Assembly (NCBI GenBank): GCA_938034385.1
Contig: CALHLC010000048.1
Coordinates: 1-64,000 of the forward strand
Length of the DNA stretch: 64,000 bases
Reading direction: 5' to 3'
Source: an uncultured Bacteriovoracaceae bacterium
GTDB lineage: Bacteria; Bdellovibrionota; Bacteriovoracia; Bacteriovoracales; Bacteriovoracaceae
Part shown: positions 38,281 through 48,183 of the stretch, piece after piece
Layout: each line of letters opens with the position of its first letter
Numbering within the stretch: the stretch's first letter is position 1
Notes under the pieces: generated by a model
The model's input: only the letters and a program-made list of their open reading frames with translations
Database searches by the model: none
What the model was told of the DNA's origin: nothing
Position numbers and translations under genes: made by a program

Positions 38281-38565
38281 CTAATGAAACTTATATTCAC
38301 CTTCCTGGATTAGTCTATCTATTTCTTTGAAAAATGAAATAATTAGGTCTTGGCGTTCCTGAATTGTCATTGCACTTAAAGCAATTTTCTTTTTATCTGT
38401 ATTACTATGGCTTCTCAATTCTTTAAATAGCTCTTCTAATAAGTCTTTATCACAATGGTTTTTATCAGAGAGTTCATTAAAATTAATCTCATCGATCCAT
38501 TCCTTAAAAAATAGAGGATAGATGCCCTGAACACCAAGTTGTAAATAATATTCTAGATCTTTCAA
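38281..38565 (-). CDS. small cytoplasmic protein, first gene of the App1-like operon
   Basis: This 94-residue acidic, helical protein uses a TTG start with GGGAAG in front of it. It has no signal peptide, Cys pair or known motif. The stop is two bases from the App1-like start, so they are co-translated. Function unknown. Confidence 0.6.
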   Translation of the reverse strand: MKDLEYYLQLGVQGIYPLFFKEWIDEINFNELSDKNHCDKDLLEELFKELRSHSNTDKKKIALSAMTIQERQDLIISFFKEIDRLIQEGEYKFH

Positions 38566-38650
38566 AAGACTTCCCTTTATAGAGTATGTTAATATTTTAG
38601 TAGGATTTTTTTTATTTTATAGAGGGAAGATATTTCAAAACAGTGTTTTT

Positions 38651-39511
38651 ATGAATAGATATAGAGTTACATGTACAAATTGCAAGAATAGTGTTGAAGA
38701 TGTGAATAAGTCCATCATCGTTGATGATCACAGGCCTGCTCTTTTTTGTTGTGAAAAGTGTGTAGATTCTTTTTACCGGAGTGAAATAGAGCACTTTCTT
38801 ACTCAAGAAAAAGAATTGAGAAGAGACCTTCAATACTTTGATAAAATTATTATTGATGATCAAATTAAAGAATCATATTTGAAAGAAACTCTCAAAGACC
38901 CGCAAGAAATTTGGGAAGATACGAATCCTTTAGGAGATAAATATTATTACCTTTTAAATGAATTCCCTTATGAAGATCAGACAACTTTTTATTTTATTAT
39001 CATTTGTAAGGTTTTTAACTCTAAGCCATCATTTATACTTCATTACACGCTCGGGCAAGACCAAAGATTTGTAAATTTTTATAGAACGAGTAAAAAAGTT
39101 AAAGGGGAAGAACCTAAAGATGGATTTTCAAAAGAGCAAATGGTTATCCCTCAAGAAATCTTAAATGAGATCCAAGTGTTAAGGTCTGAATACTTTGCAC
39201 AAATGCTAGAGCTAAGAAAGGATAGAGATATAAAGTATGAATATTTTCCTCTTTATGAAAAATTCCTAACCGAAACTCTGGATAATCCAGATGAAGTATA
39301 CGAACAAGTAGAGAATGATAAAATAATTTCGACATCGGTAAAGACAGCATACTTAAATGAAGAAGCTTTTTTTTATTATGTAATAGGAATGAAGATAAAA
39401 GAAGTTGATAACGAAGTTGTGTTACCTATATTTTCCTTCCCAACGACTGATGTAGATTTGTGTAAGTATTTTAATAAAGGTTCTTTAATTCATAAGAAAG
39501 TGAGAAATTAA
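38651..39511 (+). CDS. soluble protein with N-terminal zinc-ribbon-like cysteines
   Basis: This 286-residue protein begins with YRVTCTNCKNSVEDV followed by ALFCCEKCVDSFYR. Two CxxC pairs are about 30 residues apart, which suggests a small zinc-binding ribbon. The remainder contains a repeat in two halves: residues about 60-165 and 190-286 share ESYLKETLKDPQEIWED versus KFLTETLDNPDEVYEQ and then FPYEDQTTFYFIIICKVF versus AYLNEEAFFYYVIGMKI. It is thus a duplicated domain behind a zinc ribbon. Its stop overlaps the maf start in TAATG, implying coupling. Family not recognised. Confidence 0.65.
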   Translation: MNRYRVTCTNCKNSVEDVNKSIIVDDHRPALFCCEKCVDSFYRSEIEHFLTQEKELRRDLQYFDKIIIDDQIKESYLKETLKDPQEIWEDTNPLGDKYYYLLNEFPYEDQTTFYFIIICKVFNSKPSFILHYTLGQDQRFVNFYRTSKKVKGEEPKDGFSKEQMVIPQEILNEIQVLRSEYFAQMLELRKDRDIKYEYFPLYEKFLTETLDNPDEVYEQVENDKIISTSVKTAYLNEEAFFYYVIGMKIKEVDNEVVLPIFSFPTTDVDLCKYFNKGSLIHKKVRN

Positions 39512-40098
39512 TGAAGTTTCTTTTAGGTAGCTCTAGTCCTAGAAGAGCTGAATTATTAAGAATGATCGGACTTCCTTTTAGTATTGAAAAGAGTTTATAC
39601 AATGAGAGAGACATCAATCTTAGCGAAGATATTTTGAGCTATTCTAAAGAGCTAAGTGTTAAAAAAGGAGAAGAGATTTTAACGAGAGTTAAAAGTGATC
39701 TTTTATTAACTTCAGATACTATTGTTGAACTTTCTGGAAAAGTTTTAGGAAAACCTAAAGATAAGTCTGAAGCGAGAAAAATGTTAAGAAACCTCTCTGG
39801 AGCGCAGCATCAAGTGATTACAAGTTTTGCTTTCTTTAAAGGAGAAACTTTAGACCTGGTAGATACAGAGCTCTCTAGAGTTACGTTTAAAGAACTTAGT
39901 TCTCAAGATATAGACCATTATATTGATTCTGCTAGCTATTTAGATAAGGCGGGAGCTTATGGGATCCAAGACCATGGGCAAGCTTTTGCTCAAAATCTGG
40001 AAGGTAATTTTTCCAATGTTGTTGGACTTCCTTTAAATAGAGTTTTAGATTACTTGGAAAGTAGATTTGGACCCGATTGGAGGAATAATTTTGAATAA
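39511..40098 (+). CDS. maf: Maf family nucleotide pyrophosphatase
   Basis: This 195-residue protein opens with FLLGSSSPRRAELLRMIG, the Maf signature, then SDTIVELSGKVLGKP and AGAYGIQDHGQAF with NFSNVVGLPL. The GAYGIQ and VVGLPL motifs are those of the dTTP/UTP pyrophosphatase branch (YhdE type). Such enzymes remove non-canonical or excess nucleoside triphosphates and slow septum formation when overproduced. The start overlaps the upstream gene by one base, and the next short gene begins inside its last codons. Confidence 0.92.
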   Translation: MKFLLGSSSPRRAELLRMIGLPFSIEKSLYNERDINLSEDILSYSKELSVKKGEEILTRVKSDLLLTSDTIVELSGKVLGKPKDKSEARKMLRNLSGAQHQVITSFAFFKGETLDLVDTELSRVTFKELSSQDIDHYIDSASYLDKAGAYGIQDHGQAFAQNLEGNFSNVVGLPLNRVLDYLESRFGPDWRNNFE

Positions 40099-40354
40099 AT
40101 TAATAATACTTTGCTTACTATCTTTATCTGGACTAACAAGCCCTTTGACTAGAGTGGCTGATGAAATGGATAGGTCATGCTCTGGACTTAATGGGAAAAA
40201 ACAAAATCTTGATTGCTACAAAAAATTTGAAAAGAAATTTGAAAGTAAACTTATTAGAGAACTTGAAGAATTAGAAAAAGACCCTGCTTTTTCTGATGAA
40301 GAGCTAGCTAAGATCAAAAGAAAAATTCAAAAGAGAGTGAAGTCTCGTTTATAA
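40091..40354 (+). CDS. small exported protein with TTG start overlapping maf
   Basis: I place the start at the TTG at 40091, giving 87 residues, because GGAGG stands eight bases upstream (40079-40083) and the product then begins NKLIILCLLSLSGLTS, a signal peptide. An ATG at 40067 would add eight residues in front of it. The mature part is short, charged and helical, with a Cys pair (RSCSGLNGKKQNLDCYK). Function unknown. Confidence 0.6.
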   Translation: MNKLIILCLLSLSGLTSPLTRVADEMDRSCSGLNGKKQNLDCYKKFEKKFESKLIRELEELEKDPAFSDEELAKIKRKIQKRVKSRL

Positions 40355-40518
40355 GAATTCCTACACAACAAATGTTGCTTTTTTTAGCAACAGCCTAATG
40401 ACATTCAGAGGTATAAAATAACGATGTATTCCATTAAGGAATGCTAATTATACCGTTTGAAATCTAGTTTACACGATAAGAAATTATGTAAGATGAATTT
40501 TGAAACAAAGGAACTTTT

Positions 40519-41499
40519 ATGAAAAGAATATTTATTTTGATCGCTTGCTTTTTACTAGCTTGTTCTCCAAGTAGTTCTAAAAAGAATAAGGTTAAAGAGG
40601 CAAAAATTGAAATATCTACTGTGGACAAAGAGCTTCACGAGGAAGCTAAAAGTACTTTTGGTATTCTAGAAAAACCTGAGGGATTAGAAATTTATAAAGT
40701 AGAGCTGGGAAAAAAACTATATTTGGAAAAAAAGCTATCCAAAAGCGGGACTATCTCATGTAATTCTTGTCATAGACTTGATACTTTCGGTGTTGATAAT
40801 CAGGCTACTTCTCCAGGACATGATGGAACGAGAGGAGATAGAAACTCGCCAACCTCATTTAATGCACATTTAAATATTGCTCAATTTTGGGACGGGAGAG
40901 CTAAAGATCTTAAAGAACAAGCTTTAGGACCACTTCTAAATCCTATCGAGCATGGCCTTGCTTCTCAAGAAGAAGTTTTGAAAATTTTAGATACGAAAGA
41001 ATATAAAGATTTATTCAAAAAAGCTTATAAAAGTGAAAAGGCCTTAACTTTTGATAATGTTGGTGACTCAATTGCAGAGTTTGAAAAAACTCTCGTCACA
41101 CCAGGTCGATTTGATGATTACCTAAGAGGAGATATTCATGCATTAACTTCCATAGAGCGTAGAGGACTTAAAAAGTTTATTGAAGTTGGTTGTACAACTT
41201 GTCATTATGGAGCAACGCTTGGTGGTCAAGACTATCATAAGTTTGGACTAGTTAAAGAATACCCAACTAAAGATCTGGGGAGATTTAAGGTAACTAAAGA
41301 TGAAGAAGATAAGCATTCTTTTAAAGTTCCAAATTTGAGAAATATTGAAAAAACAAATCCATACTTTCATGATGGTCATATTGATGACCTAGGGCAAGCT
41401 GTAAAAATTATGGCAAGACATCAATTAGGTGAAGAGCTAAAAAACGAAGAGGTTGATGATATTGTTGCTTTCTTAAAATCTTTAACAGGAAAGCTATAA
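40519..41499 (+). CDS. di-haem cytochrome c peroxidase family lipoprotein
   Basis: This 326-residue protein has a lipoprotein signal (lipobox LLAC at about residue 15) and two c-type haem sites, CNSCH and CTTCH, in the order and spacing of bacterial di-haem peroxidases (CcpA/MauG family). NAHLNIAQFWDGRAKDL and FHDGHIDDLGQAV are conserved around the catalytic and calcium-binding regions. It reduces hydrogen peroxide with electrons from small cytochromes in the periplasm; a MauG-like protein-modifying role is possible. AAAGGA is the ribosome-binding site. The 3' end overlaps the M15-like gene by six bases. Confidence 0.9.
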   Translation: MKRIFILIACFLLACSPSSSKKNKVKEAKIEISTVDKELHEEAKSTFGILEKPEGLEIYKVELGKKLYLEKKLSKSGTISCNSCHRLDTFGVDNQATSPGHDGTRGDRNSPTSFNAHLNIAQFWDGRAKDLKEQALGPLLNPIEHGLASQEEVLKILDTKEYKDLFKKAYKSEKALTFDNVGDSIAEFEKTLVTPGRFDDYLRGDIHALTSIERRGLKKFIEVGCTTCHYGATLGGQDYHKFGLVKEYPTKDLGRFKVTKDEEDKHSFKVPNLRNIEKTNPYFHDGHIDDLGQAVKIMARHQLGEELKNEEVDDIVAFLKSLTGKL

Positions 41500-42429
41500 G
41501 AACTTCTGAATGTCATTTTCATTATAAAAGCACCTTGCATAAGGCCCGTCTCTTAGGAATCGTATTGGATTGTTAGGATTATCAAGGTCTGACCAATAGG
41601 CCGGATATGTCCAAACTCGACCAAGAGTTGTTCTTTGTCTGGGAGAATCTATCCCAAGATGAACCTTTCTATGACCAAAGCCAGCTGAGGCCCGAAGAGC
41701 TGGATCAAACCAAAACTCATCACAAATAACTTGTTGCATTTTTTTTCGAAGTTCAAACCTTTCATTATCAGTGAGAGAGTTTTTATTAAAAGGAACTAAA
41801 TCCACTGCCTTAGCAATGATGTGATCACTATCTGTGGCTCCACCAATTTTTTCATTATAACAAGCTGGTCTATAATGGCTCTCTATACTTAGTGGGAAAT
41901 TAATTGCTCTTCTAATCTTATCTGCCATTAATAAAAGAGTGGCACTTCTCATCCAACAGTTTTTAGGAGGAAGTAAATCTTTGAGCTTACAAGTCTGTAG
42001 ATGATTAGGGTGGTTTGATTTTATCACTTCATGGGCCTTGAAGTGGCGCACACCCACATCTTGTAAATATTTATCAAAACCTTTTTGATCTTGAGTATAA
42101 ATTAATTTGTAAGGACTAATTATAGTTCCACCCAAATAAGGGATGATTCTCTCATAATATAAATACTCAGCATATGATGCTCGTCTATTACAATTGTATC
42201 CAAAGAAATCCGGTTTCGGGTTTGGATCTCTATTTGTATGAGTTGGTAGAGGTTCTATGTCTTCTAGAACAAAAGGAGAAGAAAAGCTTTTTTGACCAGA
42301 GCTAGTATCATCCTCTTCAGGTACTTCAGGGTTTGAAGCTTGAGTGTTCTTATTCCCTTGATTTGATCCAATTAAAGCAGCGTTATACTGGCCACAAGAA
42401 AAAAGTAATATCATCATGATATATTTCAT
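41494..42429 (-). CDS. lipoprotein with peptidase M15-like domain
   Basis: This 311-residue protein has a short lipoprotein signal with LLFSC. After a Gln/Asn/acidic linker (to about residue 75) comes a domain with HYRPACYNEKIGGATDSDHIIAKAVDLVPF and GHRKVHLGID. The S-x-H-x-x-x-x-A-x-D and later H-x-H-type residues fit the metal site of M15-type D-Ala-D-Ala peptidases (M15_3 branch). It probably trims peptidoglycan peptides; in a predator it could also act on prey wall. The end converges with the di-haem peroxidase gene. Confidence 0.75.
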   Translation of the reverse strand: MKYIMMILLFSCGQYNAALIGSNQGNKNTQASNPEVPEEDDTSSGQKSFSSPFVLEDIEPLPTHTNRDPNPKPDFFGYNCNRRASYAEYLYYERIIPYLGGTIISPYKLIYTQDQKGFDKYLQDVGVRHFKAHEVIKSNHPNHLQTCKLKDLLPPKNCWMRSATLLLMADKIRRAINFPLSIESHYRPACYNEKIGGATDSDHIIAKAVDLVPFNKNSLTDNERFELRKKMQQVICDEFWFDPALRASAGFGHRKVHLGIDSPRQRTTLGRVWTYPAYWSDLDNPNNPIRFLRDGPYARCFYNENDIQKFL

Positions 42430-42525
42430 CCATAAAATGCTAACAATCTTTTCGTATCAATGCATTAGCAATAGTTTATTTATGTGAATAAAGTAATGAT
42501 TACAGGTTCTTAAGGGGTATGAAAA

Positions 42526-43092
42526 TTATACCTCTGGGGCAATATATACCTCTATCAAAGGGTCAAACTCATCTTGTAGAATACCTCTAATGGCCTCTAA
42601 TGTTCCCATGCTAGAACTTGGACAAGTACCGCAAGCTCCAAGATATTTGATGGTTAAAATATTTTCTTTGAATCCTTCACAAGTTAAATCTCCACCATCT
42701 CCTTGAAGTCCAGGTCGTATTCTTCTATCTAAGATTTCTTCAATTTGTTGTAATTCTGGACTAAGAGTAGAGCGATCTACTTTCTTTTTTTCGGTTGGAT
42801 CTATAAATTCAGGATCATGTTTTGGCATGACAGTATTCATGACATCTATAATTTTGGGCTCTAGTGATTCCCAAGGCTCAAAAGTAAATTTGGTCACAGT
42901 CACTACGTTTTCAAAAAGGTGCAATTGATCGACACCTCTTAGATCAAAAAGCTCTTTTGCCAATGGTATGTCATGGACTCGGTAAGGATCTTTAAAAGTT
43001 GATTTACCTTCTGATTTAATTGGAAGATTACACATAAATTTTAATGCATTTGGATTTGGGGTAGGCTGAACCTGCACTTTGACTTCACTCAT
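42526..43092 (-). CDS. nfuA: Nfu-type Fe-S scaffold/carrier
   Basis: This 188-residue protein has an N-terminal Nfu-N domain (PTPNPNALKFMCN) and a C-terminal NifU domain (LDRRIRPGLQGDGGDLTCEGF and GACGTCPSSSMGTLEAIR). The CGTCPSS pair carries an Fe-S cluster between subunits. It passes clusters from the SufBCD scaffold to client proteins. It is the last gene of the suf operon and overlaps the sufS stop by four bases. Mitochondrial-type Nfu proteins share this two-domain plan. Confidence 0.9.
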   Translation of the reverse strand: MSEVKVQVQPTPNPNALKFMCNLPIKSEGKSTFKDPYRVHDIPLAKELFDLRGVDQLHLFENVVTVTKFTFEPWESLEPKIIDVMNTVMPKHDPEFIDPTEKKKVDRSTLSPELQQIEEILDRRIRPGLQGDGGDLTCEGFKENILTIKYLGACGTCPSSSMGTLEAIRGILQDEFDPLIEVYIAPEV

Positions 43093-44309
43093 GAGAGCAT
43101 CTCCTTGGCCTTTTTGATTGCAGCTACTAAAAGAGTTATATCTTCTTTTGAATTATAAAAACTAATAGCAATTCTAGCAGTGGAACTCACTCCTAACTTT
43201 TGCATTAATGGTTGAGTACAATGATGGCCGGTTCTTATGGCAATACCATCCATTCCAATCAGAGTTGCCAAGTCTTGATTGCTCACTCCTTCAATAACAA
43301 ATGAAACAATAGGGGCTTGAAGTTGTGGCTTACCTAAGATCTTTAGGCCCTCAATTTTAATCAACTCAGATTTTAAATAAGTAAAAAGCTCTTTAGTATA
43401 TTTATTAATATTTTCTTTTCCTAAACTCTTTACATATTCAAAGGATTTTTTCAGTGCAATCACAGAAGCAATAGCAGGAGTTCCAGCTTCAAATTTAAAT
43501 GGAAGATCATTATATGTTGTTTTTTCAAATGTAACAACGTTGATCATATCCCCACCACCGTGGAAAGGAGGCATCATTTCTAAAAGTTTCTTTTTTCCAT
43601 ATAAAACACCTACTCCAGTAGGTCCATAGTATTTGTGGCCAGAGAAAACCAAGAAATCACAATCTAGTTCTTGTACATTTATATCTGTTTGGCTGATCAT
43701 TTGTGCAGCATCGATAATTATATAGGCATCACTATGCTCTCTAATGAGTTGAATGATTTTCTTTATGGGATTTATAGTCCCTAAAGTATTAGAAATTCCA
43801 CTTAAACTTACAATTTTTGTTTTATTATTTAACAATTTGGGTAATTCAGTTAGATCTAAATCTCCTGAATCGTTGATTGGTAATACCTTAATCTTGGAAT
43901 TTGTTCTTTCTGAACAAAGTTGCCATGGAACTATATTAGAGTGATGCTCTAACTCTGTAAGCAAAATCTCATCATCCATTTTTAAAATATGATCACCTAA
44001 AGATCTAGCTAATAAGTTGAGAGACTCAGTAGTCCCCTTAGTAAAGATAATTTCTTCTCTATGTTGAGCATTCAGTGCTTTTTGAATAGTATCTCTAGTC
44101 GCTTCATATTCAATTGTTGTTTCTTCACTTAGAGAATGAATGCTTCTATGTACATTACATGTATTGGTCTCATAATATTTTCTAATAGATGAAATAACAC
44201 TTGTTGGTTTCAAAGTAGTTGCTGCAGAGTCTAAATAGACTAGCCTTTTCCCGTTCATTGTTTGAGATAACATTGGGAAGTCATTTTTAATTTCTTCAAA
44301 ACGAATCAA
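43089..44309 (-). CDS. sufS: cysteine desulfurase SufS
   Basis: This 406-residue PLP enzyme takes sulfur from cysteine for Fe-S assembly. It shows YLDSAATTLKP, FTKGTTESLNLLA, the PLP lysine in FSGHKYYGPTGVG, and the active-site cysteine in RTGHHCTQPL, which is the group II (SufS) version without the long Cys loop of IscS. It overlaps both neighbours by four bases (ATGA). No sufE or sufU is in the operon, so the sulfur acceptor is either elsewhere or SufBCD itself. Confidence 0.95.
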   Translation of the reverse strand: MIRFEEIKNDFPMLSQTMNGKRLVYLDSAATTLKPTSVISSIRKYYETNTCNVHRSIHSLSEETTIEYEATRDTIQKALNAQHREEIIFTKGTTESLNLLARSLGDHILKMDDEILLTELEHHSNIVPWQLCSERTNSKIKVLPINDSGDLDLTELPKLLNNKTKIVSLSGISNTLGTINPIKKIIQLIREHSDAYIIIDAAQMISQTDINVQELDCDFLVFSGHKYYGPTGVGVLYGKKKLLEMMPPFHGGGDMINVVTFEKTTYNDLPFKFEAGTPAIASVIALKKSFEYVKSLGKENINKYTKELFTYLKSELIKIEGLKILGKPQLQAPIVSFVIEGVSNQDLATLIGMDGIAIRTGHHCTQPLMQKLGVSSTARIAISFYNSKEDITLLVAAIKKAKEMLS

Positions 44310-45400
44310 GATGATAGTCCTAAAAGTTGTGAAACCTGAGACTTTACATCTTTAGATCTAATTTTATTTAGGAATTCATTAGCATAAGATTCTAATAAAA
44401 GTTCAGTTGCTCTAAGTTTTGAAATCCCTCTGGACATGAAATAAAAAATTTCATCATCATTTATTTGACCGGTAGTTGAACCGTGCGCACATTTTACATC
44501 AAAGTTATAAATCTCAAGTTGAGGTTGGCTTAAGGCGTGGGCCTTGTTTCCAAAAACTAGGTTCTTGTTAAACTGATTGGCATCCACTCCGGGACAATTC
44601 TTATCAATAAAGATCTTCCCCGTAAAAACGTTTCTAGCTTGATCTTTGAGGATACCCTTTACCGTTTGGTCACTATAGGAATTGGGAGCAAGATGCTTTA
44701 TTTCAGAGAAGATATCTTGCTTGGTTTCTCCACCACTTCTATAAAAACAATGAGACTCTACTGTAGTATCTTCGTAATTGACTTGAAAAAATGGATTCAA
44801 CCTATTTGACCCTTCACTTTCATTAAATTGTAAAAGAGAGAAATTTGAAGTGTCTTTATAAGTTTTAACAAAATACCAAGATTGGTTAAAAGAACCTGAG
44901 TGTATGTTTTGAAGAGTTGTATATTGGGCGTTTTCACTCTTTGCTTTAATGAAAATTGAATTTTGGGAAAAAGATTTAGCTTCAGTACTTAGCTTTTCAA
45001 GAATATTAGAGTTGGCTTTTAGATCTATTAACAGACATGAATTAGAAAACTCGCCATTCTTGCAATCGAAGTTAATATGATAGTCTACACTCTCATTGGC
45101 TTCAAAGTAATAAAAAGTATCAACTTGAGATAGATGCAAATCCAAAAGAGGATTCTCTCCGGTATCAAACTCTGAGATAAAACTCTTAGCAAAATCTGAA
45201 TCGACCTTTTTTATAAAAGGGTGATTAAAACTCTGAGAGCTTTGAGGTTTCCAGTCTTTTTCATACCAAGAGCTTATAGGAGTAAATTTATAGCTCTCAC
45301 TCTTTTTAGAAGGGATTCCTTTAGAGTTAAAGCTATTTAATAGCCCTAGTTGCCAAGGATTATCTAGTTTTTGAATGTAGGGTTTAGTTAAGCCAGTCAT
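44306..45400 (-). CDS. sufD: Fe-S assembly protein SufD
   Basis: This is a 364-residue protein if it starts at the ATG at 45400; a TTG at 45415 would add five residues, and both lie inside the end of sufC. It has the beta-helix core and the C-terminal FDVKCAHGSTTGQINDDEIFYFMSRGI segment common to SufB and SufD. SufD pairs with SufB and carries the conserved His (AHGST) of the cluster-building interface. The 17-base overlap with sufC implies coupled translation. The N-terminal part is less conserved, as usual for SufD. Confidence 0.93.
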   Translation of the reverse strand: MTGLTKPYIQKLDNPWQLGLLNSFNSKGIPSKKSESYKFTPISSWYEKDWKPQSSQSFNHPFIKKVDSDFAKSFISEFDTGENPLLDLHLSQVDTFYYFEANESVDYHINFDCKNGEFSNSCLLIDLKANSNILEKLSTEAKSFSQNSIFIKAKSENAQYTTLQNIHSGSFNQSWYFVKTYKDTSNFSLLQFNESEGSNRLNPFFQVNYEDTTVESHCFYRSGGETKQDIFSEIKHLAPNSYSDQTVKGILKDQARNVFTGKIFIDKNCPGVDANQFNKNLVFGNKAHALSQPQLEIYNFDVKCAHGSTTGQINDDEIFYFMSRGISKLRATELLLESYANEFLNKIRSKDVKSQVSQLLGLSS

Positions 45401-46133
45401 ATCCCTCTTTTTCAACTTTTAAAGCAAGTGATTTATCGCCACTAGAAACAATTTTTCCATTTTTTATAATATGAACAAAGTCTGGTTCTATGTAATTTAA
45501 TAATCTTTGATAGTGAGTAATTAAAATTGTTGCATTAAATTTTGATTTGAAACTATTTACACCACTTGAAACAATCTTTAATGCATCTACATCAAGGCCT
45601 GAATCAGTTTCATCTAATATCGCTAGGCGAGGATTTAAAACTTTCATTTGAAGGATTTCATTTTTCTTTTTTTCTCCACCAGAGAAACCTTCGTTAACCG
45701 GTCTGTATAAGAAATCTGTATTCATGTCTAAGTCTTTAAGCTTTGGTTTTAAGAAATTTAAAAATTCCTCATCATTCAATTCATCAGCTCCATTATGTCG
45801 ACAGATTTCATTAAAAGATTCTTTTAAGAAACTAAAATTTGTTACTCCAGGTATTTCAATAGGGTATTGAAAGCCAAGAAATATTCCATTTTTGCTTCTT
45901 TCATCTGGTTCTAATTCAAGAAGATCTTTATCATTCATATTGATATCAAATTTAATCTCCCCACCAACTACTTCATAGTCAGGGTGACCAGCAATGACTT
46001 TTGCAAGTGTACTTTTCCCTGAACCATTTGGTCCCATAATAGCGTGAACTTCCCCAGGTTTAACTTCTAGATTAATGCCTTGAAGAATTTGAGTTTGACC
46101 AATATTGGCCTGTAAATTGTTAACTTTAATCAT
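45384..46133 (-). CDS. sufC: Fe-S assembly ATPase SufC
   Basis: This 249-residue ABC-type ATPase has Walker A GPNGSGKST, the Q-loop region, the signature SGGEKKKNEI and Walker B LAILDETDSGLD. SufC is not a transporter; it binds SufB and SufD and drives conformational change in the SufBC2D complex. The start is two bases after the sufB stop. The family-specific EKKK in the signature motif is present. Confidence 0.96.
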   Translation of the reverse strand: MIKVNNLQANIGQTQILQGINLEVKPGEVHAIMGPNGSGKSTLAKVIAGHPDYEVVGGEIKFDINMNDKDLLELEPDERSKNGIFLGFQYPIEIPGVTNFSFLKESFNEICRHNGADELNDEEFLNFLKPKLKDLDMNTDFLYRPVNEGFSGGEKKKNEILQMKVLNPRLAILDETDSGLDVDALKIVSSGVNSFKSKFNATILITHYQRLLNYIEPDFVHIIKNGKIVSSGDKSLALKVEKEGYDWLN

Positions 46134-46135
46134 TT

Positions 46136-47581
46136 TTAACCTACCGTATTTTCTAGTTTCATTTCTATTAATTTAACTGCTTCGACTGAAAACTCTAAAG
46201 GCAGAGTTTTAAACACGTCGCTACAAAACCCATTCACTATAAGAGAAACTGCTTTCTCAGTTTCCAGCCCTCGAGATTGTAAGTAAAATATTTGGTCAGC
46301 ACTTATCTTTGAAGTACTGGCCTCATGCTCAACAATGGCACTTGAATTCTTAACATCTATTGTTGGGAAGGTATGAGCTGCAGATTTATCACCAACTAGC
46401 ATGGAATCGCATTGAGAAAAGTTTCTCGCTCCAACTGCACTAGGCATGATTTTTACTAGCCCTCTATATATATTTGTCGAATCATGAGCCGATATTCCTT
46501 TAGAAATAATAGTACTTGTTGTGTTTTTTCCAACGTGAATCATCTTAGTTCCAGTATCTGCTTGCATCTTATTATTAGTAAGGGCCACTGAGTAAAAGTT
46601 GCCAACAGAATTTTCTCCTAATAAAACACAACTTGGATATTTCCAAGTAATTGCTGAACCAGCTTCAACTTGAGTCCAAGAGATCTTTGAGTTCTTTCCT
46701 TTACAAGCTCCACGCTTAGTAACGAAATTAAAAATCCCACCCTTGCCATCTTTATTACCAGCATACCAATTTTGCACAGTGGAGTAGTTAATAGTGGCAT
46801 CATCGAGAGCCACTAACTCAACAACAGCTGCGTGTAATTGATTCTCATCTCTTTGAGGAGCAGTACAGCCTTCAAGGTAATTAACAAAGCTTCCTTTCTC
46901 AGCGATTAATAAAGTTCTTTCAAATTGACCCGTTTCTTTAGCATTGATTCTAAAATATGTAGATAAGTCTAAAGGACACGTTACTCCCTCAGGGATATAA
47001 CAAAATGATCCATCACTAAAAACGGCAGCATTTAGAGCGGCAAAATAATTATCTTTGTAGGGAACTACTGTTCCTAGATATTTTTGAATTAATTCTGGGT
47101 GAGTTTCAACTGCTTCTGAAAAGGAGCAAAAAATGACTCCAACTTTTTCTAAATCTTTTTTATAAGTTGTTCCTAAAGAAACAGAATCAAAAACAGCATC
47201 AACAGCTACTCCAGAGATTCTCTTTTGCTCACTTAATGGAATTCCTAACTTTTCAAAAGTTGCAAGTAACTCTGGATCTAATTCGTCTAGACTCTCAACT
47301 TTCTTGGCGACTTTAGGTTTTGAATAATAATAGAGAGCTTGAAAATCAATCTCTGGTATCTCTAATTTTGCCCAAGTTGGAGGAGTTAGAGTTTTCCAAT
47401 AAGCAAAGGCCTTGAGTCGATAATCTAATAACCATTGGGGTTCGTTTTTCTTTTTTGAGATTAGTTCAACAATCCCTTCATTTAGGCCTTTGGGGAATTG
47501 CTCCGTCTCAAGGTCTGTTTCGAAACCATACTTATAGTCTTGTTCTAAACGCTCATCTAAATCAAAGTCATTATTATTCAT
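46136..47581 (-). CDS. sufB: Fe-S assembly scaffold SufB
   Basis: This 481-residue protein has the conserved [42 protein letters not shown] and [22 protein letters not shown] segments of SufB, and the C-terminal [21 protein letters not shown]. Conserved cysteines (EGCTA) and the Cys near the end of the beta-helix receive sulfur and hold the nascent cluster. Its ATG overlaps the stop of the rrf2 gene by one base, so it is the first assembly gene behind the regulator. Confidence 0.97.
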   Translation of the reverse strand: MNNNDFDLDERLEQDYKYGFETDLETEQFPKGLNEGIVELISKKKNEPQWLLDYRLKAFAYWKTLTPPTWAKLEIPEIDFQALYYYSKPKVAKKVESLDELDPELLATFEKLGIPLSEQKRISGVAVDAVFDSVSLGTTYKKDLEKVGVIFCSFSEAVETHPELIQKYLGTVVPYKDNYFAALNAAVFSDGSFCYIPEGVTCPLDLSTYFRINAKETGQFERTLLIAEKGSFVNYLEGCTAPQRDENQLHAAVVELVALDDATINYSTVQNWYAGNKDGKGGIFNFVTKRGACKGKNSKISWTQVEAGSAITWKYPSCVLLGENSVGNFYSVALTNNKMQADTGTKMIHVGKNTTSTIISKGISAHDSTNIYRGLVKIMPSAVGARNFSQCDSMLVGDKSAAHTFPTIDVKNSSAIVEHEASTSKISADQIFYLQSRGLETEKAVSLIVNGFCSDVFKTLPLEFSVEAVKLIEMKLENTVG

Positions 47582-47982
47582 TATGTAATTTTTTCCTCAA
47601 GAATATCTTTAACTTTAATTGATCCTAGATAGTCTTTAATTTTTTTATTCAGCTTATTAACAGGTCCTTGAATATTGCATTTATGTTGGTAGTCACATTC
47701 AAGTTCTACACAATCTTTAAAAAATGATTTTTTTTCAATGGTTTCACATAAATGGAGATAACTTAGTTTTTCAAGGCTCTCTTTTAATTGATAACCACCA
47801 TTAACGCCTTGAATAGATTCAACAAAGTTGATCTTCCCAAGTCTTTGTAAAACATGAGAGAGAGTATCAAAAGGAATAGTTAGCTCATCACTAATTGAGC
47901 GAACTGATTGTGGGCCTTTACTTTTGTGTAAAAACTCTAGTGCCATTAAGGCATACTCTGTCTTTTTATTAATCTTAAACAT
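47581..47982 (-). CDS. Rrf2-family regulator (IscR/SufR-like) of the suf operon
   Basis: With the start at the ATG at 47982 this is a 133-residue protein beginning [14 protein letters not shown], the winged-helix start typical of Rrf2 proteins; a TTG/ATG further upstream would add 12 residues. QGVNGGYQL is the wing. The cysteines [13 protein letters not shown], in the position where IscR and its relatives bind an Fe-S cluster, suggest cluster sensing. As the first gene of the suf operon it probably regulates its own transcription according to Fe-S supply. No operator could be fixed in the 165-base upstream gap. Confidence 0.88.
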   Translation of the reverse strand: MFKINKKTEYALMALEFLHKSKGPQSVRSISDELTIPFDTLSHVLQRLGKINFVESIQGVNGGYQLKESLEKLSYLHLCETIEKKSFFKDCVELECDYQHKCNIQGPVNKLNKKIKDYLGSIKVKDILEEKIT

Positions 47983-48183
47983 TAGAGCATTTATAGTAGA
48001 GGGCCTAAAGTAAGTCAAAAAATAACTTATTTAAGAGAGCCAATTTAATGAAAGTCTAATATGTAAATGAAAATCAATTAATCATGAGAGGAGCCTCATA
48101 TTATTTCAATAGCTTGGCCCTTAAAGATACCTCAGCTTATTCTTAGAAAGTTTGTTGTATCTTTGAATCTTAACTACACTTGA